DNA from: Brassica napus
Lineage: Eukaryota > Streptophyta > Magnoliopsida > Brassicales > Brassicaceae
Assembly (NCBI RefSeq): GCF_020379485.1
Contig: NC_063437.1
Span: 14,781,726 to 14,845,725 of the forward strand
Direction of reading: 5' to 3'
Length of the DNA stretch: 64,000 nt
Positions 12,501-23,545 of this stretch are shown piece after piece. The notes under the pieces are model-generated. The model was not told where the DNA came from. It saw nothing but the letters and a program-made list of their open reading frames with translations, and made no database searches. Every line of letters starts with the position of its first letter. Within the stretch, counting starts at the first letter, position 1. The position numbers were made by a program, and so were the translations under genes.

Positions 12501-13249
12501 AAAGAAGAGAAATGCATTTATAATATTGCTTAACATGTTTTATAAAATCCAGATCAATAAAAAAGTGAATTGCATGAAAAAATGTTCATTTGGTAAGCAA
12601 AATCAAGGTTAAAGAAATTAATAAGAAAAAAGTGAATAACCATAGTTAAAGATTACTATATAATAAAAATATATAATATAAACAAATAAACAATAAAAAT
12701 AAAAAATATAACTCAAAAGTATATAAAATTTAAGAATAAAAGAAAAAAGCATAAGAACAAAAAAGTAGGAAACTATAATTTTATATTGCTTTCATATTTC
12801 ACAAATAAAAAATATATATTAACATGAACTACACTGACTTTTTTTTACTACTAAACATAAGTTAAAAATAATTAAAAAGAAAATGGTGGAAACCAAAATA
12901 ATAAATACAGTCAAAACAAAGATTTTTTATTAGATCCGCCAAAACTAATGGGGCTCAAAGCCAGCTTTCGCTTTGACAAGGTGGTGCTCTAACTAATAGA
13001 ATTACGATCTCATCAAAATCAAGCGGAATAGCTTACATTTTTTATGATCTCATTTTAATCATTTCTTTTTTTATTCAAATTAATTTACAGTAAAACAATG
13101 GCAAATCAAAAATGACAAAATATATGCAGAATTCAGCTTTAGTAGGTTCTTACAATAATGATATTTCCCTAAGCCGCATAAAAATATTTCACAATTATCC
13201 GTAAGAATAAAAAATACGAACCCGGCGCGTAGCGCCGGAATACCACTAG
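9533..13249 (+). mobile_element. 3.7-kb Helitron carrying an RPN3 gene copy
   Basis: It starts TCTTATATAATAAAAC after an A (9532) and ends CTAG (13246-13249) before a T (13250), matching Helitron insertion between A and T. Eight bases before the CTAG is a perfect hairpin CCGGCGC-GTA-GCGCCGG (13222-13238). No Rep/helicase ORF was seen, so it is non-autonomous. Its cargo is a decayed fragment of a host proteasome gene (about 9995-11835). Confidence 0.85.
9995..11835 (+). pseudogene. Captured RPN3 (26S proteasome regulatory subunit) pseudogene
   Basis: Translated blocks read in order like plant RPN3, a PCI-domain subunit of the proteasome lid: RLTVWLRQKLTGSV then SYFLDFALVPGSE (10030-10150), LRHDVLGQ (10463-10486), ETLLNLFLRNYLPYNLYDKV (10575-10635), DAKESLLQAARKALVATLGF (from about 10938), WAILVRLLLGEIP, SIFTQKGM, AVRIGDLELSNVQERF (11305-11350), NISISYSRISLTDVAQKLRL (11425-11500), AFNSRIAFCLNMHNEAVRAL (11647-11706), RFPPNTHMEKESEEK. 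Introns with GT-AG borders separate blocks, so genomic DNA was captured, not mRNA. In-frame stops (for example before RSIFTQKGM and after ADA), a partial duplication of the KLTGSV region near 10080 and missing middle exons make it non-functional. Confidence 0.85.
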
Positions 13250-16200
13250 TATCTATTATAAAACTAAATGATAGGATAATTAAATGTGATAAATTTTTTA
13301 AGAGATTGATTAAAATAAAATATCATAAATGAAAGAAATTATGGCTTTTGTTTTAATGGATAAGATTGGTAGATGTACTTGAAGCTTGCAGGCATTACAC
13401 ACATATAATATTTTCGGTTAAATTTGAGACATATTGTTCGAATATATTAAAGATGGTCAAAATTTCAACATATTGATTTTCTTTCCATTTGTAGTTAAGA
13501 GCTTTTTCTTATAAATTTAGAGATCGATGTAAAATGTCAGTCTGTTTAAGAATTTATATAACTAATATGTATACCGATAACAGTTTGTAATAATAATTGT
13601 TCTAATGATAAAACTTGATTTAATAAGATCAAGAAAAATGTTATTAGTTTTATTAGATAAAACTTGTTATAATTGATAATTGTTATGATGATAAAACTTG
13701 ATTTATTAGTTTTAATTAAACGATCATTTTGCTAGAAATTTTTCATAATAAAGAAAACTGTTATGAACATTATTTCCCACAATTTAGTTGTTTAGTGTAT
13801 ATAACTTTCAATAAATTATCAAATCAATCTATTAAACTGTTGTTAAATAAGTTAAGACTGTTTTTAGACAAAAGAACATAAATTAAATAAAATTTGTTTA
13901 AAAAACATAAATTAAATAGATAATTATTTTCAAACACTATTGCATTATTGCTATTTTCTAAATTTTATTCAAAGAAAAACAAAAATAACTGAGAGAATGT
14001 AGTTTGGACCTCTAAATGGTCTTAGGGGGTCTCTCTGAGTGTAAAAAGGCACTGTCACTTCTGTGAATATTGTCATCGGTGACGTCATCAAGACAGCAAC
14101 AGCCACTAATTCTCTCTCGACGGTTTATGAGAAACACCTATAGTTTTGTACCATTCAAGTAAATACATAAAAGTTAATTTTGAAGTAGTAGTTTACAAAA
14201 AGTCATTTGTGAAAATAGGACTTCTTAAAAATTTAAGCTACTTAGGTATTTTTGCAATAAAATAAATTTTTCTTGGCTTTATTAAAGTTATGAGATTTTC
14301 GTTATTTTTAATAATGGAAAGTTCATATTTCTGTTACTAATTTAAGTTTTAAAGTTTCTTCGTTCAAAATAATGATCTAAAATGTGGTTATCTTTAATCA
14401 AAAGAGGGATATGTCCACATTCATTTTGGCCTTTTTGTTTGGTATACTACAATTGTTGGTCTTTCACGAAGATCGTATATAACTTGTTGTTCAATAAGAA
14501 ACATTGACAAAAAAAAAAACTTATAAGAGAAATTAGTTAAAATATATTATTGTTTAACAAAAGTACACTCAATAATTTTTTATTTTAACATTTGAATTTG
14601 TGATTATTGTTTAAGATTTAGTATTAGGGGTGTGGTTAGGTTTTAAAATTCTATAAATAATTCTTACATATTTATAAATGTTTTGGGATGTTTAATTTAG
14701 TCATTTTATAATAAACTTAAGGTATTATGAAAATATTTGTTATTTAAAAGTAAATTTGAAAATGATATCAAATTTGGAGTAAAGTTAGAATTTCACCAAC
14801 TTATTATACTTTTTTAATTTAATAATCCAAAAATACAAAGATTTTGCTAATTTTGTTTTTGTCAGCAACTTAAACAGATTCATATTGATTTTGTAAACCA
14901 AACTGATAGTTCTGCATCTAAAGAATACAATTTTGTACTATAGGTCGTGCTAGCTTTCCTTTTCCATTTCGAGATTAGTTTATAAATAAAATAATAAATA
15001 ATAATATTTTATTAAAATTGATGATTATTTCATTTTAGTGTAGCTGATGTGTATTTTTCCTCATAAATTTGTTTCCGTTCATTTGTTAATAAATTTATAA
15101 ATAGCATAACTGAATAATAAGAGGTGAATCTGTTTTTTTTTACTCAAAAATAATTTCAAATATTTGACTTTTACGGTTGTATCATATTAATATAATCCGT
15201 TAAATATTTTTTTTTTCAACTCTGTTAAAACTTTTGAACAGTTTTTCAACATAATATTTTATTAATTATAACAAAATTGAGTTAAAATTTTTCCAAAAAC
15301 TTGAAAAATTCATCAAAATTTTTTTAGGGAAATTTCAATTTTACAGTAAATTTGTAGTATTTTTAAATTTATCCTTCAAGGATAATTAATTAATGAAAAA
15401 CCATTAAAAAAACGTTCCTAAATTTTTATAAGATAATTTATAAAACATTTAAAGAAGTTTATAAATTCAACTCCACCCATCAAAATTAAACCCTAAACAA
15501 TAATCACTAAACCATAATCCAAATGTTTTTTTATTGAGTTTATTTTTAGAAAATGATAGTCTACTTATGATAACAATTTTTTTTTCATTTTTATATGACT
15601 AAATTCTTCAAAGTTTCTTATTTGACAGAATTTTTACTGCATTTTTCAAAAAAATGAAAAACCTTAATTCAATATCAATAAACTAGTGATAGATTCATGC
15701 GGAGATACTGTCCCTATGGATGTTTCTAAGAGATTGCATAGTTGAGATAAGTAGTCAAAATCATATGGGATACCTGCGTAATTTGTCAAGTTCATTGTTG
15801 GCCATGTACGGTACTGAGAGAACCAATAACAGAAAAATTCTCTTCGAAATCCTCTTTTATTCTTTAAACCAACCAACTATTATACAAAGTGCACAAAGTA
15901 CAAGCCCCGTCCTAAATTCTAAGGTTTTGCCGTTATTAAAATAAAATAACGTCTTTTGATTAAAGTTAAAAAGAAAATACGCCTTTTAATTCTCTGAGAG
16001 GTACACTTTTTTTCTTTATCTCCTTTTTTTTGTTTTGTTTTTAAACAAACTTTTAGGATTTACCTTATCAAAAAATAAAAAAAATGAATTAAATAATTCG
16101 TCTACCACCATCGCAAAAGGACAAAAGACTTCGACTACCCCACTCAGTGGCACAATCCTGTAATTACTAACAAAACATTATACCCTTTCTCGAATTCATC

Positions 16201-16368
16201 GTCCTCTTTGTTTTTCTTAATAACACATTTTCCTCCCATTTTCAATTTATATTTTTAACCTTCACAGAAGAAGCAATAAAGCAGCAAAAGAAAAACAACT
16301 CCACTGAATTTGTGTTCTTTCACACATCAAAGACTTTAAACTCTCTTTTAATTCTTGAAGCTGAACCA
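13250..16368. other. LHW upstream region
   Basis: About 3 kb of AT-rich sequence between the Helitron and LHW. A palindromic bZIP-type site TGACGTCA lies at 14080-14087. A minus-strand ORF at 15876-15664 has protein-like stretches (MNLTNYAGIPYDFDYLSQL) but no recognised family; it may be a gene fragment. The last 200 bp before the leader is pyrimidine-rich. Confidence 0.4.
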
Positions 16369-16419
16369 ATGGCTGGAATCACTGGAATCCTAAAGCTCGA
16401 AGCTTGGAGTATATTGTGA
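16369..16419 (+). promoter_or_regulatory. First upstream ORF in the LHW leader (16 codons)
   Basis: ATG at 16369 opens a 16-residue frame, MAGITGILKLEAWSIL, ending TGA at 16417-16419. It lies in the presumed LHW 5' leader, upstream of the longer conserved-type uORF. I do not recognise the peptide as conserved. Ribosomes would meet it first and could reinitiate 58 nt later at the next ATG. Confidence 0.5.
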
Positions 16420-16476
16420 AGAAGAAGAAGTTTTTCTTTTCTTTTCTTTTCTTTTATTTTCTTTGTTTACCAGAAA

Positions 16477-16581
16477 ATGGCATGTGGGAGTATGATCGCT
16501 AGTAGCTTAGATCCTGAGAGGAAGCAAAGTGGAGGACTTAGAACAAAACAAGCTGGACGAGGATCTTGCCGTGGAAGTTAG
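16477..16581 (+). CDS. Conserved-peptide-type uORF of LHW (34 aa)
   Basis: ATG at 16477 opens 34 codons beginning MACGSMIASSLDPERKQSGG and ending RTKQAGRGSCRGS before TAG. Arabidopsis LHW (At2g27230) and its bHLH relatives carry conserved peptide uORFs (CPuORF6-8, from memory), so this is very likely the LHW CPuORF. A GT donor at 16577 and an AG acceptor at 16709-16710 define a probable leader intron overlapping the last codons. Spliced, the frame ends after one changed residue (I instead of S) with TGA at 16713-16715, so the peptide survives either form. The main start codon follows about 44 nt later in the spliced leader. Such uORFs usually repress translation of the main ORF; that role is inferred here. 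Confidence 0.7.
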   Translation: MACGSMIASSLDPERKQSGGLRTKQAGRGSCRGS

Positions 16582-16759
16582 TCTCTTTTGTTCATCCCAT
16601 TTTCAATCGAATGTAATCATGTGTTCTTTCTCTAGATTCGTTTAAAAGTTTCTTTTTTTTTTTATTTATTTACAGTTTAAAGTTTTGTTTTTTATTTATT
16701 TTCTGGGCAGTTTGAAGATCGTTCTTTAAAGTTGAGAAAGTGAGAGAGAGAAGGAAGCT

Positions 16760-19712
16760 ATGGGTGTTCTGCTAAGAGAAGCGTTGAGTTCTATTTGCGT
16801 TAATAATCAATGGTCTTATGCTGTTTTCTGGAAAATTGGCTGCCAAAATTCAAGGTAATAAGTTTACATCTTTCAAAGTTTGGAACTCAGATCTCGAGGA
16901 CGACCGGGAACTATTTGATTTCTTGGGGTTTTGTGTTTGGTCTGATCTCGCTTGTCTAAAAGAATCTTTTTAGATTTGTTCTTGGTTCTAGTCAAAAACC
17001 ATATCTTTGTCTTTGGTCTTTTATTTGTTTATGAACTGTCCAACAGTTTCAACTTCATGACTTTAGATTTGTTTCTTGTCCTGTTGTGTAATAGTAGTAA
17101 CTAAATCAATATTGTCCTTATCTGTTTGGATGTGTTAATTCCTTTTCCTTTTCTTATATTTTTTTGGTATCAGCTTGTTGATTTGGGAGGAATGCTACAA
17201 CGAAACCGCGTCGAATGAGAATGTTCAGTTGCTTACAAACAGAATGATGTTGAACAATCGAATCATTTTGGTAGGAGAAGGGTTAGTTGGCCGAGCTGCA
17301 TTCACTGGACATCATCAATGGCTTCTAGCCAACACTTTCAACCGCGATGTCCATCCACCTGAGGTTATAAACGAGATGCTTCTCCAATTCTCCGCTGGTA
17401 TTCAGACCGTTGCAGTCTTCCCAGTTGTTCCTCATGGTGTTGTTCAACTCGGTTCTTCTCTTCCTGTAAGTTTCCGCAGTTAACATTTTTTTCTTCACAT
17501 GTTTTAATAGTGTTCTTAAAATCGGTCTAGGCGGCGCACTAGGCAGCAACGCAAATCGGGTATAAGCGAAACGATTTTCCTAAACCGATAAATAATCGGT
17601 TTAGGCATTTAAAAAATTGGTCTAGTCGTCCACCTAAACAATAATCCTCTATAAGGCACATAAGTTGAGTTCTCTCGAGTTTTAGTGTTATTTGCTATTA
17701 ATGAGATTCTTGATTTTTGTATATGTTCAGATCATGGAGAATTTGGGGTTTGTGAATGACGTGAAGGGTCTCATCCTGCAGCTTGGATGTGTCCCAGGAG
17801 CTCTCTTATCTGAAAACTACACAGCATACGAACCTGCTGCTGATTTTATTGGAGTTCCCGTCTCCGGGCTAATGCCATCCCAAGGGCACAAGATCCTCCA
17901 GTCTTCAGCTTTCGTAGCTGAGACTAGCAAACCACATTTCAACTCTACTGGCTCATCAGATTGTCGTCGAAACGATGAACCATTTAATTATGTGGATGAA
18001 CAAAACATAACGGGTTATCTAGCAGCAGAGGAAGTAGCAGTAGTACCTGTGCCGCCACCTTCAAATCCTGACGCGTGGCTGAATCAAAACTTCTCTTGTA
18101 TGTATAATGTGGATGCATCAGAGCAACAAGACTCTGGCTCTAAACGAAGCGACGACTTGTTTGATATGTTGGGTTTGGATGATAATAAGAAGAACAAAGG
18201 TGGTTGTGAAAACAACAGCTGGGGCGTTTCAGAGATGAGAAGGGAGTTGTCTGACTTTAGGATCATTCAAGATTCTGAGTTTGGTTATGAGCTTTCGGGA
18301 GCAGATCATCTGTTAGACGCTGTGGTCTCAGGTGCTTGCTCCTCCACAAAGCAGATCTCAGATGAAACTTCTGAGTCCTGCAAAACCTCTTCGGTTACAA
18401 CTCCATCTCACAGTAGCCCTCAAGGCTTGTATGAGAAGAAACAAGGGACGCATCATGTGGGGACATCATCGGTTTACGGGTCTCAGATCAGTTCTTGGGT
18501 TGAACAAGCTCACAGCTTAAAGCGTGAGGAGAGTCCAAGGATGATGAACAAGAATGAAACTACTAAACCGGCTAATAACCGTAAAAGGCTTAAACCGGGA
18601 GAGAATCCAAGACCGAGGCCTAAAGATCGGCAGATGATCCAAGACCGTGTCAAGGAGTTGCGTGAAATCATACCCAACGGTGCAAAAGTAAGTGACACGT
18701 CACATACTTAAACAGTCACTTAAGAAAGATACATTACTAAGAAATAGTATTTTTTATTTTGTTTAACAGTGTAGCATAGATGCGCTCCTTGAACGTACAA
18801 TCAAACACATGCTCTTCTTGCAAAACGTCTCTAAGCATGCCGATAAGGTGAAACACACTGGGGAATCCAAGGTGAACACCACGAATAGTCTTATGTCTGT
18901 GTCTTCTCTTAAGATTCTTGTTCAGACATTTCTTCTTGTGTTTATGAAAGATAATGAAAGAGGAAGGTGCGCTTGAAGGAGGAGGAGGAGGAGCAACATG
19001 GGCTTTTGAAGTAGGGTCAAAGTCTCTAAGGTGTCCTATTGTAGTAGAGGATCTTAACCCTCCTCGCATTTTCCAAGTTGAGGTAACGTTTTCCTCAGTG
19101 CTTTAAACCCGAAACGAACCGGTGGTCCGACCGGGTTAAACCGTGAACTGGGTGTATATCCGGATTGAGTGGATAAAACTGGATTTATTTTTAATTATTT
19201 TTGTTTTTTAAATCATTATAACTATTACAAATAGTTTTTAATTTTTTTTTTATATATTTAATATTTTGAATTTTCATAACTCACCATTATGAAGGCACTT
19301 TCTATGTGTGCAAGTTGTCTTTACTTTTGGGGTGTGTTTGTTGCAGATGTTATGCGAGCAACGAGGATTCTTTTTAGAAATCGCTGATTGGATCAGAAGC
19401 TTAGGCATGACGATCTTGAAGGGTGTTATTGAAACTCGAATTAACAAGATTTGGGCTCGCTTCACTGTTGAGGTATATCATCACTAGTTAAAAGTTAGTT
19501 TAGTTTGATAGTGTTGATAGATTCAGAAATGATGTTGTGGACATTTATAGGCGAGTCGAGATGTGACGAGGATGGAGATATTCATGCAGCTAGTGAATAT
19601 TTTGGAGCAGACGATGAAGAGTGGAGGAATCTCTGAGACTATGTTGGATGGCATCAAAGCTACAATCCCATTTACCAACACCTTACCGGTTACTGGTGGC
19701 TGTTCAATGTAA
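16760..19712 (+). CDS. LHW: LONESOME HIGHWAY, atypical bHLH transcription factor
   Basis: Seven exons: 16760-16854, 17174-17465, 17731-18687, 18770-18871, 18951-19082, 19347-19472 and 19551-19712, all GT-AG. They give 621 codons plus stop, against about 650 aa remembered for Arabidopsis. Residues 1-180 form the bHLH-MYC_N-like domain (MGVLLREALSSICVNNQWSY at the start). The atypical bHLH lies at about 411-475 (RKRLKPGENPRPRPKDRQ, then ALLERTIKHMLFLQNVSKH), followed by the C-terminal dimerisation region (WAFEVGSKS, ADWIRSLGMTILKGV) and the terminus VTGGCSM. In Arabidopsis LHW works in the nucleus as a heterodimer with TMO5-type bHLH proteins to drive cytokinin-dependent periclinal divisions in vascular cells. 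The stretch after EECYNET is about 16 residues shorter than I recall for Arabidopsis. Intron 2 holds a dispersed-repeat fragment. Translation is probably restrained by the uORF in the leader. Confidence 0.95.
17505..17670. repeat. Dispersed repeat fragment in LHW intron 2
   Basis: The intron contains GC-richer sequence with repeated GGTCTAGGCGG / AATCGGTTTAGGC motifs in both orientations, the look of a common Brassica dispersed repeat. Termini and target duplications could not be fixed. It does not touch the splice sites. Confidence 0.4.
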
Positions 19713-22700
19713 CACAATCATTGACCGTACCGGTGTTAAATCGGGTTCGGTTAAGCTGAATTCACAATTTAGGCTCGCTATGACTAATTAAAGTCGGTCT
19801 GAAAACACAGCTGGTTATTTTCAAGTATTAAGAAAATACTTTTTTTTTGTACATTTGCTTTTCTTTTTCCCGATCTCTTGGGACTTTTGCAAATTTGATT
19901 TTCTGTATTGAATCTCATTTGTGTGGATTTTTTTTTAACTTTTAATCATCTGGAGTATGATTTACTGAATTAATCATGTTTTGGGAAGTAAATTTTAGTT
20001 AATTTTCTAGTGAATAGCATCTACCAATAGTTAGCTACACTTTTGCAGTTACCGGTATAAGTCGTCGAACGATTTCGCAAATTTCAAGACCGGAAAAAGA
20101 ACCGGTCCATCAACAGCTTTATAAGTACACAAGCTCACATGTAGTTTGTAACCTTTTATGCTACTTTGATTAATAACTATTATGTATATTATTAGCTTGA
20201 TATTAAAAAAAAAACAGTGGCTCTACTTTCAATGAAATTCAGTCTTTGTAAACACAATGTGAGGTTGGGAGAAAAAGCTAATATTGGTAGTTACAATACT
20301 TTAATTAGCAGCCTTATAATTAAAGTACTTGGTGTTTCACTAATATGTGATGGATGTCTTACTCCATTCCTAATTTACATTCTCCAAAATCTTTCGAGTT
20401 CATACGCATTTGTGGATCATAAGTAGTTTATTGAACCTCAAGACCGTTTTTCACTAATCTGTGATGGATGTCTTAATCCATTCCTAATTTTACATTTTTA
20501 AATATATTATTGAGTACATACACATTTGTGGATCAAAATTAGTCTAGTTAAGCTCAAATACAATTGAAACTGTGTTTCTTTATTACAATATGTTTTTGCT
20601 TTCTGCTTTTACCCTTTTAAGGTACCTAAAGTTTGCTGCAAAAGGTGCATGAACTATTTTGCTCTTGCTTTTAGCCTTCTCTCCACTCAACAGATTATTG
20701 ATGGGATAATCGACAGGACATTATGATTCACAAATTTTCATTATATTTTTTGAGCCCTTCAATTTCTTTCTCACTTTTGAAATATGCTCCCAATACTTTA
20801 TCAACAGACATGCTAGCCAGAGATATATAATCTTTAAAATAGGTAGACCCTTTTCAGTTGTAAAACATAACCATCAATTGAATAAAATAGCAACAAAGTT
20901 AAAAACACTGTAAAATTATCTCGCGCGTATTTTAAAAATGATTCATGTACATTGTTTAATTGGTAAAATCATAGATACTTAAATGTTAACTTAAAAAACG
21001 CCTCTTTATATATCTAGTGACAAAAAAAAACATATATCGTGTTTGAGATATCGAATACGAGACAATATTTTTGGACTCGCATGCATGTTGTGTTCAGGCT
21101 GGTTGTGTTCAATACCTTTTTTATTTATGAATACCTTCTAAAACATCTTCATAATTACTTTTGTTGAAAGAAAACTAGTGATCTATAAGTAACTGAAGGA
21201 TATGTCTCAAAGTTGCAGGCCATTTAGAACACCTAAAATGAATATAGTAGATGTGAACAACATAGTAGTTCTACAACTATGGTTTGGTTATGACGTCGAT
21301 CATATAAGTGCATTTCTATTTTCTGGAGGCTTATTGAAATTAAAGAATGACCTGGTAAACCTTTTTAGTATACGTACATCCTCCAAGTAAAGAGGACAAA
21401 AAACAAGAAATAAAATAATTAATTGTAATCTTTAGGGTTAGTTGACAAGTCTCAACATTTTTCTTTGTAGCAAACGTTTGTCGAACAAGGGATGAAACCA
21501 CAAAAGTAATTAGTCGAGAGCGAAGGGATCGTGGAGTAAACTAAAAACGTTCTAGTGTGGCATCGGAGTCACTCGCTCTAGAAAGTGTTGGACAATGTCT
21601 TCACTTTATTCATTGTGAAGGTGCATATGTTCATCACTATTTTAGAAATGGTGATTCATTAATTATCAAGTTTAGTTTGATCAGTAAATACAATAAGAAT
21701 TGAATATTTAAGCGTGTAAGGCTAAAGTAATTTAAAGACAGAACTAGAAAATGATTCTTAACACGTGAGAGAACCCTAAATGGAATAATAACTTTTCTTA
21801 AGCAATCTCAGTCAACATGGTTTTCTAATTTGTTGGAATACGCCAAGAAAGTTGGAACCAGTTCATAACACACTGTAAACGTTACAAGTTCTAACTTACT
21901 ATAAGAGATCAAATTTGCGATGCTTTAGTAGAAAACTTATGATTGTCAGTAAACAAGTCTTCAGGGGTATCCAAAGATTAACGCACCAAACACAAGATGG
22001 GATCCACGGGCGAGTGAATAGGTTAAAGATTTATTAACTGTGGGCAGTCGAGGTATAAGTAGTATCGGAGCGGTTTGTTGTGCCGGCTTAAACCAAGAGG
22101 CGGTCCTAGTGCATATTTAGGATTTTTGGCCCTGTAAACGGGGATGGGGATGATTGTAACATCCTAATTTTTGATAATTGTGGTGTATATAAAAGTTTAA
22201 AATAACTAATTTGACTATATATATCATCAACTTATATTTATATTTTCGACAATTTATCTAGAAAGAATTCAACGGTGAAGTATGTTTCAAATGGAGTAAT
22301 AAAATAATAAATAACATGTGGGAAGTGATTTATGATATCATGTGAGTGAGAGACCAAACAAACAATAAAATCATGTAGTAATTACATTAATTATTAGTAA
22401 ACAAATTTTTTGAACCTGCAAACTTAGCTCAACGCTGTCACATAGGATGAAACTCATGTACCTAGTGAGCAGATATGAAAACCTATTAACCGCATGCGGC
22501 GTTACATCAAATCACCTGATTATATCCACCGTTAAAATTGCACTCAGAAAGTTTTTATTTGGTCATTGAGATGCAACTCAACTGTAGGAAAAAACATTAA
22601 AAATAAATTCAGAATTATAGTGTCTGATTTTAGGGCGAAACTCATCAAAGACTCTACTTCTCAAAGAGGAAGAAAAATGATACTATACAAAGTGGAGTTT

Positions 22701-22990
22701 GATTCCTTCTTAGTGAGTGCGGTGACTCAGCGCTTGCATTTTCCTTGTCATCCTATTGCGCCACTTCCTACAATCATGAAACCAAGTTAAAGTCCATGAC
22801 ATTTTGCTGTTAAGTTAATGAATTATTTTGTTATCTTTTATAAACGATTCTTGATATGTTATAAAGGATAAAATCTCCAGTCTTTGTTTGAAATTAAAAA
22901 ATGAAGTATAAAGATTTATTTATTTTTTGCTTAACTTTGGTGCAAAGATTAGTTGATAAAAAGTACTATAAAGATTTGTTTTATTCATGA
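19713..22990. other. LHW-ALMT intergenic, left part
   Basis: No gene found. A purine-rich stretch followed by TGTAACATCC at 22138-22165 resembles a polypurine tract and LTR start, and GGCATCGGAGTC near 21558 resembles a degenerate primer-binding site, so a remnant of an LTR element may lie at about 21480-22800. Neither is strong enough for a call. The 20150-21400 part is AT-rich with no signal. Confidence 0.3.
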
Positions 22991-23545
22991 ATTAACGAAA
23001 GGTGGTTTAATAAGATCTAGGGCATAAATTGCGTCCTCTTCTTAGGTTTTGGGAACAACTTGTGGTTCTGTATCCCATTATCAAATATCAAATCGATTTG
23101 TCAAGAAGTTGGGTATAAGTTCAATTTTAGAATGTTGCTACTTGTACCTTTTGATTTTATTCAAAGATAACTCATCTACTTTTAATACATGTAATCCATA
23201 TGGAGTTTTAAGTATTATTGTCCTTGTATTAAGATATTTAGTGGCCCTCCTCCCTGCGACCTTTTCTCTTTCTTGTATAGCAATGAATTTGATAAGAAGA
23301 AAGTTAATGAGGCTTATTTCACTAAGCTATAGTCCAAATTTTAAGATATTAAGATTCCTCGATTGATTTTTCAAAAGGTTGATCTTACTTTTTCTAATTT
23401 TTGGTACAGAGTAGAGGCTGCAACAAGTTGTGCTAACCCAGTGAGGCAAATGAAACCTGAAAGATAGGCCTCAAATTAACCTAAAGATATTGGTTACCAT
23501 GGCCCATCCTTGTTTGTACAGTATCTTCATATACTATGTAACCTT
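22990..23545. repeat. Direct repeat copy 1 upstream of ALMT
   Basis: About 530 bp beginning AAAGGTGGTTTAATAAG reappears at 25477-26020 with roughly 85% identity by eye and several small indels. Shared landmarks include TTCTGTATCCCATTATCA and TTTCTCTTTCTTGTATAGC. This copy carries an open frame of 105 codons (23049-23366) with no recognised family. Confidence 0.75.

Noticed and set aside
22138..22170. Polypurine tract and TGTAACATCC as an LTR start
   Set aside because: No second LTR, no coding domain and only a degenerate primer-binding site about 600 bp away.
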